Assembly (NCBI GenBank): GCA_964195005.1
Contig: CAXMOO010000088.1
Span: forward strand, 1 to 18,318
Length of the DNA stretch: 18,318 nt
Direction of reading: 5' to 3'
Source: JAUXLW01 sp964195005
Lineage (GTDB): Bacteria; Actinomycetota; Acidimicrobiia; Spongiisociales; SHLN01
The notes beneath the pieces were generated by a model that was not told the DNA's origin, did no database searches, and was given only the letters and a program-made list of their open reading frames with translations. The stretch's first letter is position 1; every line of letters begins with the position of its first letter. A program made the position numbers and the translations under genes. Of the stretch, positions 15,459 to 18,318 are shown piece after piece.

Positions 15459-15950
15459 ATGACTGTTACTGATGAACTGCTCACCAACAACCAGGCATAT
15501 GTCGTCTCGTTCGACAAGGGCGACCTGCCGATGCCACCCACAAAGAAGGTGGCGGTGGTCGCCTGCATGGACGCCCGCCTCAACATCTACGGAATGCTGG
15601 GCCTTCACGAGGGTGAAGTCCACGTGATCCGTAACGCCGGTGGGGTGATCACCGATGATGCGATCCGCTCACTTCTCATTTCCCAACGCCTCCTGGGAAC
15701 AGAGGAAATCATTCTAATTCACCACACCGACTGCGGCATGCTCACTTTCACCGACGATGACGTCAAAGCCCAGGTGCTTGAGGATGTTGGCCTCCGCCCC
15801 TCATTTGCTTTGGAGGCATTCGCCGACCCCGGCAACGACGTGCGTCAATCGATCGCCCGCATCCAAGCCAACCCCTTTGTTCCATCCAAACAAAAGGTGA
15901 AGGGCTTCGTCTACGAAGTCGAGACGGGTCGACTACGCGAGGTGACGTAA
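15459..15950 (+). CDS. Beta-class carbonic anhydrase
   Basis: A 163-residue enzyme that interconverts CO2 and bicarbonate using zinc. The metal ligands and catalytic pair are visible: VVACMDARLNIYG (Cys of the CxDxR motif, with Asp and Arg) and HHTDCGM (His and Cys). VIRNAGGVITDDAIRSLLISQ is the other family signature. Length and layout resemble the short actinobacterial type represented by Rv1284 of Mycobacterium tuberculosis. ATG 15459 is preferred: GAGGAG lies ten bases upstream, and the longer frame from 15426 adds a non-conserved leader. It is intact, although remnants flank it on both sides. It probably serves bicarbonate supply for carboxylases. Confidence 0.92.
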   Translation: MTVTDELLTNNQAYVVSFDKGDLPMPPTKKVAVVACMDARLNIYGMLGLHEGEVHVIRNAGGVITDDAIRSLLISQRLLGTEEIILIHHTDCGMLTFTDDDVKAQVLEDVGLRPSFALEAFADPGNDVRQSIARIQANPFVPSKQKVKGFVYEVETGRLREVT

Positions 15951-16071
15951 ACCCTCCCATCCCCGGCCACTAAGAGCTCCCGCTGACTCGCAGGTGCGGC
16001 CACTGGACGCGACCTGGGCCTGCTCATCGGGTTCCGAGCAGCCCTCATCTAGAAGCTCTCGCGTCCGACGA
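15951..16071. other. Gap between convergent carbonic anhydrase and monooxygenase remnant
   Basis: This 121-bp stretch lies between two convergent genes. I see no strong hairpin or gene in it. Confidence 0.4.
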
Positions 16072-16379
16072 TTAGTCGGTGACTACCTCACCATGACGGT
16101 TATCCAACCCCAGCGTATAGTCGAGCCACCTCATTGTCGGTGGGCTCCCGTACATCTCTCGGACGAATCTTGCCGCTCCTCATCGAAAAGCGCTTGGGTC
16201 TCCCACGGGTAGATCCCTCCCCAGGCCAGACCGTCCTCACCCTGGACGAAGTACTTGCAGACCAGACCCGGGGCTTCCTTGTACTTAGGTGCAGTCTCTT
16301 CGGCAAGGCGCTTCGCTTCCTCCGAGGACAGCGCTCGCGAAGCGGAATCTGAACAGACACCACCAGTGCGCGAACTCAT
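16072..16379 (-). pseudogene. YdhR-like putative monooxygenase, broken by frameshifts
   Basis: The reading is spread over three frames. The central part (ALSSEEAKRLAEETAPKYKE, APGLVCKYFVQGEDGLAWG, GIYPWETQALFDEE) is in the frame from ATG 16379. After the GATGAGGAGCGG region near 16180 homology continues in another frame as ARFVREMYGSPPTMRWLDY and ends at TAA 16074-16072. The likely first strand, VVSVQIPL, is in the third frame just before the central part. Both shifts have the same sign and each fits loss of one base. The family (small ferredoxin-like monooxygenases of about 100 residues) normally reads as one frame with WxS/T...Y/W and a terminal P-V-V-DN. Uncorrected sequencing indels could give the same picture. 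It is 41 bp downstream of the acetolactate-synthase-like gene, same strand. Confidence 0.7.
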
Positions 16380-16420
16380 CTTGAGGCTGTCGGCCTGTGT
16401 TGGGCAGGCTGCGGTCCCTC

Positions 16421-18064
16421 TCAGGTGCGGACCGTTTCTTCACCCAGCTCGTCGGCAATTGCAACGTCGACGCTGTAGTCGATCTCGAGGACGATCAGCG
16501 TGGGCACCGACAGCTCGAGGGCCTGGCGGAGCCGGCCCGCCAAGTCATCTGCGGAGGTCACACGCCAAGCCGGGAGGCCGAACGACTCGGCGAGGCGAAC
16601 GAAATCCGGGTTGGAGAAGTCTGTGCCGAAATCACGCCCGAAGCGAGTCCGTTGCTTCCAGGCAATCGAGCCGAACTGACGGTCTTCCCAGACGACATTT
16701 ACAAACGGCGTGCCCAGACGGACCGCGGTTTCGAGCTCCTGAGAGTTCATGAGAAATCCACCGTCCCCGCTGATAGCCACGACCTTGCGGTCAGGGTGCA
16801 CCAGCTTGGCGGCGATGGCAGCCGGCACGGCGAAACCCATGCCTGCCAACCCGTTGGCGATCAGGACCGTATTGGGTTCGTAAGCCGGGAACATTCTTCC
16901 GATCCACAGCTTGTGGAGCCCTACGTCGGAGACCAGGATGTCCGATGGGCCCAGCGCCTTGCGAATCTCAAACAGAACCCGAGGCGGTTGCATGGGATAG
17001 CTGGCGTCGTCCTTGGCCTCCTCGAAGCGGCGGAGCACGACGTCGCGGAGCCGAGTCGAACCGCCCGGTTGAGCGATGGGTTTGCACTGGCGGCTGAGCT
17101 GGTCGAGCACCGCGTTGAGGTCTCCCACGACCTCGACCTCGGGCAGATAGTGCTCGTCGATCTCGGCTGGAAGCGTGTCGAGACAAACAATCGTCTTGTC
17201 GCGACCCGGGTTCCACAATCGAGGCGAGTGTTCGACCAGATCGAATCCGATGGCCACGACCAGGTCCGCGGCACCGAAACCCGCCATCTCGTAGTCGCCG
17301 GCCTGGAGACCGACTGCACCAAGCCATTGGGGGCTGCTCGGGTCGACCAGCCCCTTGCCCATGAACGTGACTGCCGTCCGCAGCCCAACAGTGTCAAGGA
17401 AGGATCTGAGAGCGGCCCCAGCTCTGTGTCTCACTACGCCGTTGCCGGCCAACGCGACCGGCGCCCGAGCGGCGCTGATCAGCTCGGCCGCCCTCGACAC
17501 ATCCTTGTCGGAAGGCTCCGAACGAACCGGGTCTCGATGCGGGAGCGGGCTTCCCTCGAACTGTTCACCCATGACATCTTCAGGGAGCTCAACGTGCGTG
17601 GCGCCAGGCTTATCCGCTTCCGCCAGCTTGAACGCCTTCCGGACTACCTCCGGAATGACGGAAGGCTCAAAGACCCGCGCATTCCACTTCGTGATGGGCT
17701 GCATGAGGTTGACGACATCCAGGTACTGGTGGGATTCCTTGTGCATGCCCTCCAGACTGGCCTGACCGGTAAGCGCCACCATCGGCGCCCGGTCCAGGAA
17801 GGCGTCGGCGATCCCGGTCACCAGGTTCGTGGCACCAGGTCCCAGAGTCCCCAAGCACACGCCTGCCCGCCCGGTTAGCCTGCCGTACACGTCGGCCATG
17901 TACGCTCCGCCCTGCTCGTGGCGCACCGGCACGAACCTGATAGAGGAACGATCAAGAGACTCATTGAAGTCGAGGGTCTCCTCCCCCGGTATCCCGAACA
18001 CATCCTTCACACCTTCTGCCTCGAGACACTCGACAAACACGTCTGCCGCGGTCCGCTTTCTCAC
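16421..18064 (-). CDS. Acetolactate synthase-like thiamine-diphosphate enzyme
   Basis: A 547-residue ThDP-dependent enzyme, close to catabolic acetolactate synthase (AlsS-type), which joins two pyruvates into acetolactate with CO2 loss. The N-terminal PYR domain has VFGIPGEETLDF and HEQGGAYMADVYGRLTG, with the catalytic Glu of HEQ; the central domain spans about 190-330; the C-terminal PP domain has the GDG motif ISGDGGFLMNSQELETA, with Mg-binding Asp in GDG and WEDRQFG about 25 residues later. The latter replaces the usual NN or WND but keeps an Asp. GTG 18064 is chosen because GGAGGT lies just upstream; the frame is also open to a TTG at 18076, which overlaps that site. No regulatory small subunit or acetolactate decarboxylase gene is nearby. 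Oxalyl-CoA or benzoylformate decarboxylases are related alternatives but fit less well. Confidence 0.85.
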   Translation of the reverse strand: MRKRTAADVFVECLEAEGVKDVFGIPGEETLDFNESLDRSSIRFVPVRHEQGGAYMADVYGRLTGRAGVCLGTLGPGATNLVTGIADAFLDRAPMVALTGQASLEGMHKESHQYLDVVNLMQPITKWNARVFEPSVIPEVVRKAFKLAEADKPGATHVELPEDVMGEQFEGSPLPHRDPVRSEPSDKDVSRAAELISAARAPVALAGNGVVRHRAGAALRSFLDTVGLRTAVTFMGKGLVDPSSPQWLGAVGLQAGDYEMAGFGAADLVVAIGFDLVEHSPRLWNPGRDKTIVCLDTLPAEIDEHYLPEVEVVGDLNAVLDQLSRQCKPIAQPGGSTRLRDVVLRRFEEAKDDASYPMQPPRVLFEIRKALGPSDILVSDVGLHKLWIGRMFPAYEPNTVLIANGLAGMGFAVPAAIAAKLVHPDRKVVAISGDGGFLMNSQELETAVRLGTPFVNVVWEDRQFGSIAWKQRTRFGRDFGTDFSNPDFVRLAESFGLPAWRVTSADDLAGRLRQALELSVPTLIVLEIDYSVDVAIADELGEETVRT

Positions 18065-18318
18065 CCTTACCTCCAATTGCCTTCAGCGAAGTCATCCCGA
18101 ACCCAACCCGAGGGGCTTCAATCATGAGAGTCGCTTCGGTCCAGGCTATCCGTCCGGCCCATTCTCATACCGAACACCCCCGCACCGAAGGCGAAAGGCG
18201 TCAGATGAGCCACCGAGGGTCAGGCGTTCCAAGTGGGCATGACAAGGTCTCGCGCTTCGGGCGATGGCAGCAGCAGCCAGATCGATCTCACGCATACTGC
18301 TGCCGCCGCGGACCTCAT
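18065..18318. other. Region upstream of the acetolactate-synthase-like gene; no supported gene
   Basis: About 250 bp that includes the ribosome site of the leftward gene and presumably its promoter, though no good boxes stand out. A minus-strand frame is open from the right edge to a stop at 18146-18148 (57 codons, reading SSMREIDLAAAAIARSAR). I do not recognise it, and it could be the tail of a gene beyond the window or chance. A plus-strand frame from ATG 18124 is equally unsupported. Confidence 0.3.

Noticed and set aside
16412..16434. Inverted repeat CGGTCC / GGACCG at the end of the acetolactate-synthase-like gene as a terminator
   Set aside because: Only six base pairs with an 11-base loop, overlaps the stop codon, and no T-run follows on the minus strand.
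16397..17878. Long plus-strand open frame (493 codons) opposite the acetolactate-synthase-like gene
   Set aside because: It mirrors a gene with clear ThDP motifs, has no family features or ribosome site, and is a usual by-product of high GC.
18146..18318. Partial minus-strand frame at the right edge
   Set aside because: 57 codons with no recognisable family; it may be chance in GC-rich DNA.

Overview
The window is GC-rich, gene-dense DNA with many GTG starts, tight gene overlaps and TAnnnT-type -10 boxes. It looks like a chromosomal segment of an actinomycete-type bacterium. An Acidimicrobiia-like lineage is my inference, from the Tat-type, Thr/Ala-linkered binding lipoprotein, the Rv1284-like carbonic anhydrase and the initiator tRNA. 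No database search was possible, so the taxonomy is tentative.

Region 1 (1-9.7 kb on the minus strand, 8.4-13.3 kb on the plus strand) is a divergent locus for N-methylated glycine compounds. Leftward, from about 8.4 kb, lie an unrecognised 229-residue protein, a family-5 solute-binding lipoprotein, two DppB/DppC-type permeases, a fused DppD-DppF-type ATPase, a triple-rhodanese sulfurtransferase, and the N-terminal 155 residues of a dimethylglycine-dehydrogenase-like flavoprotein that runs off the left edge. Rightward lies a complete heterotetrameric sarcosine oxidase operon, soxB-soxD-soxA-soxG. The two arms are separated by only about 40 bp, which carry an inverted repeat. A simple reading is: import of an N-methylated compound, demethylation by the DMGDH-like enzyme, and demethylation of sarcosine to glycine with the one-carbon unit passed to tetrahydrofolate. 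The imported substrate and the role of the sulfurtransferase are unknown.

Region 2 (13.3-14.7 kb) holds housekeeping-type genes: a small one-helix membrane protein with a LiaF-like MGG-repeat domain and a clear promoter, a TehB-like class I methyltransferase, and an initiator tRNA (fMet) with its own promoter and a perfect 12-bp terminator hairpin.

Region 3 (14.7-16.4 kb), just after the tRNA, shows gene decay. One ORF is an in-frame chimera of an internal LtrA piece and the C-terminal end of an SseA/CysA2-type sulfurtransferase. A YdhR-like monooxygenase gene is broken by apparent frameshifts. An intact beta-carbonic anhydrase lies between them.

Region 4 (16.4-18.3 kb) has an acetolactate-synthase-like ThDP enzyme on the minus strand, followed upstream by about 250 bp with no gene I can support.

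No CRISPR array, transposase, phage gene or rRNA is visible. The most unusual items are the LtrA/rhodanese chimera, the unknown protein plus operator-like repeat at the divergent control point, and the sulfurtransferase placed inside a methyl-glycine catabolic arm.
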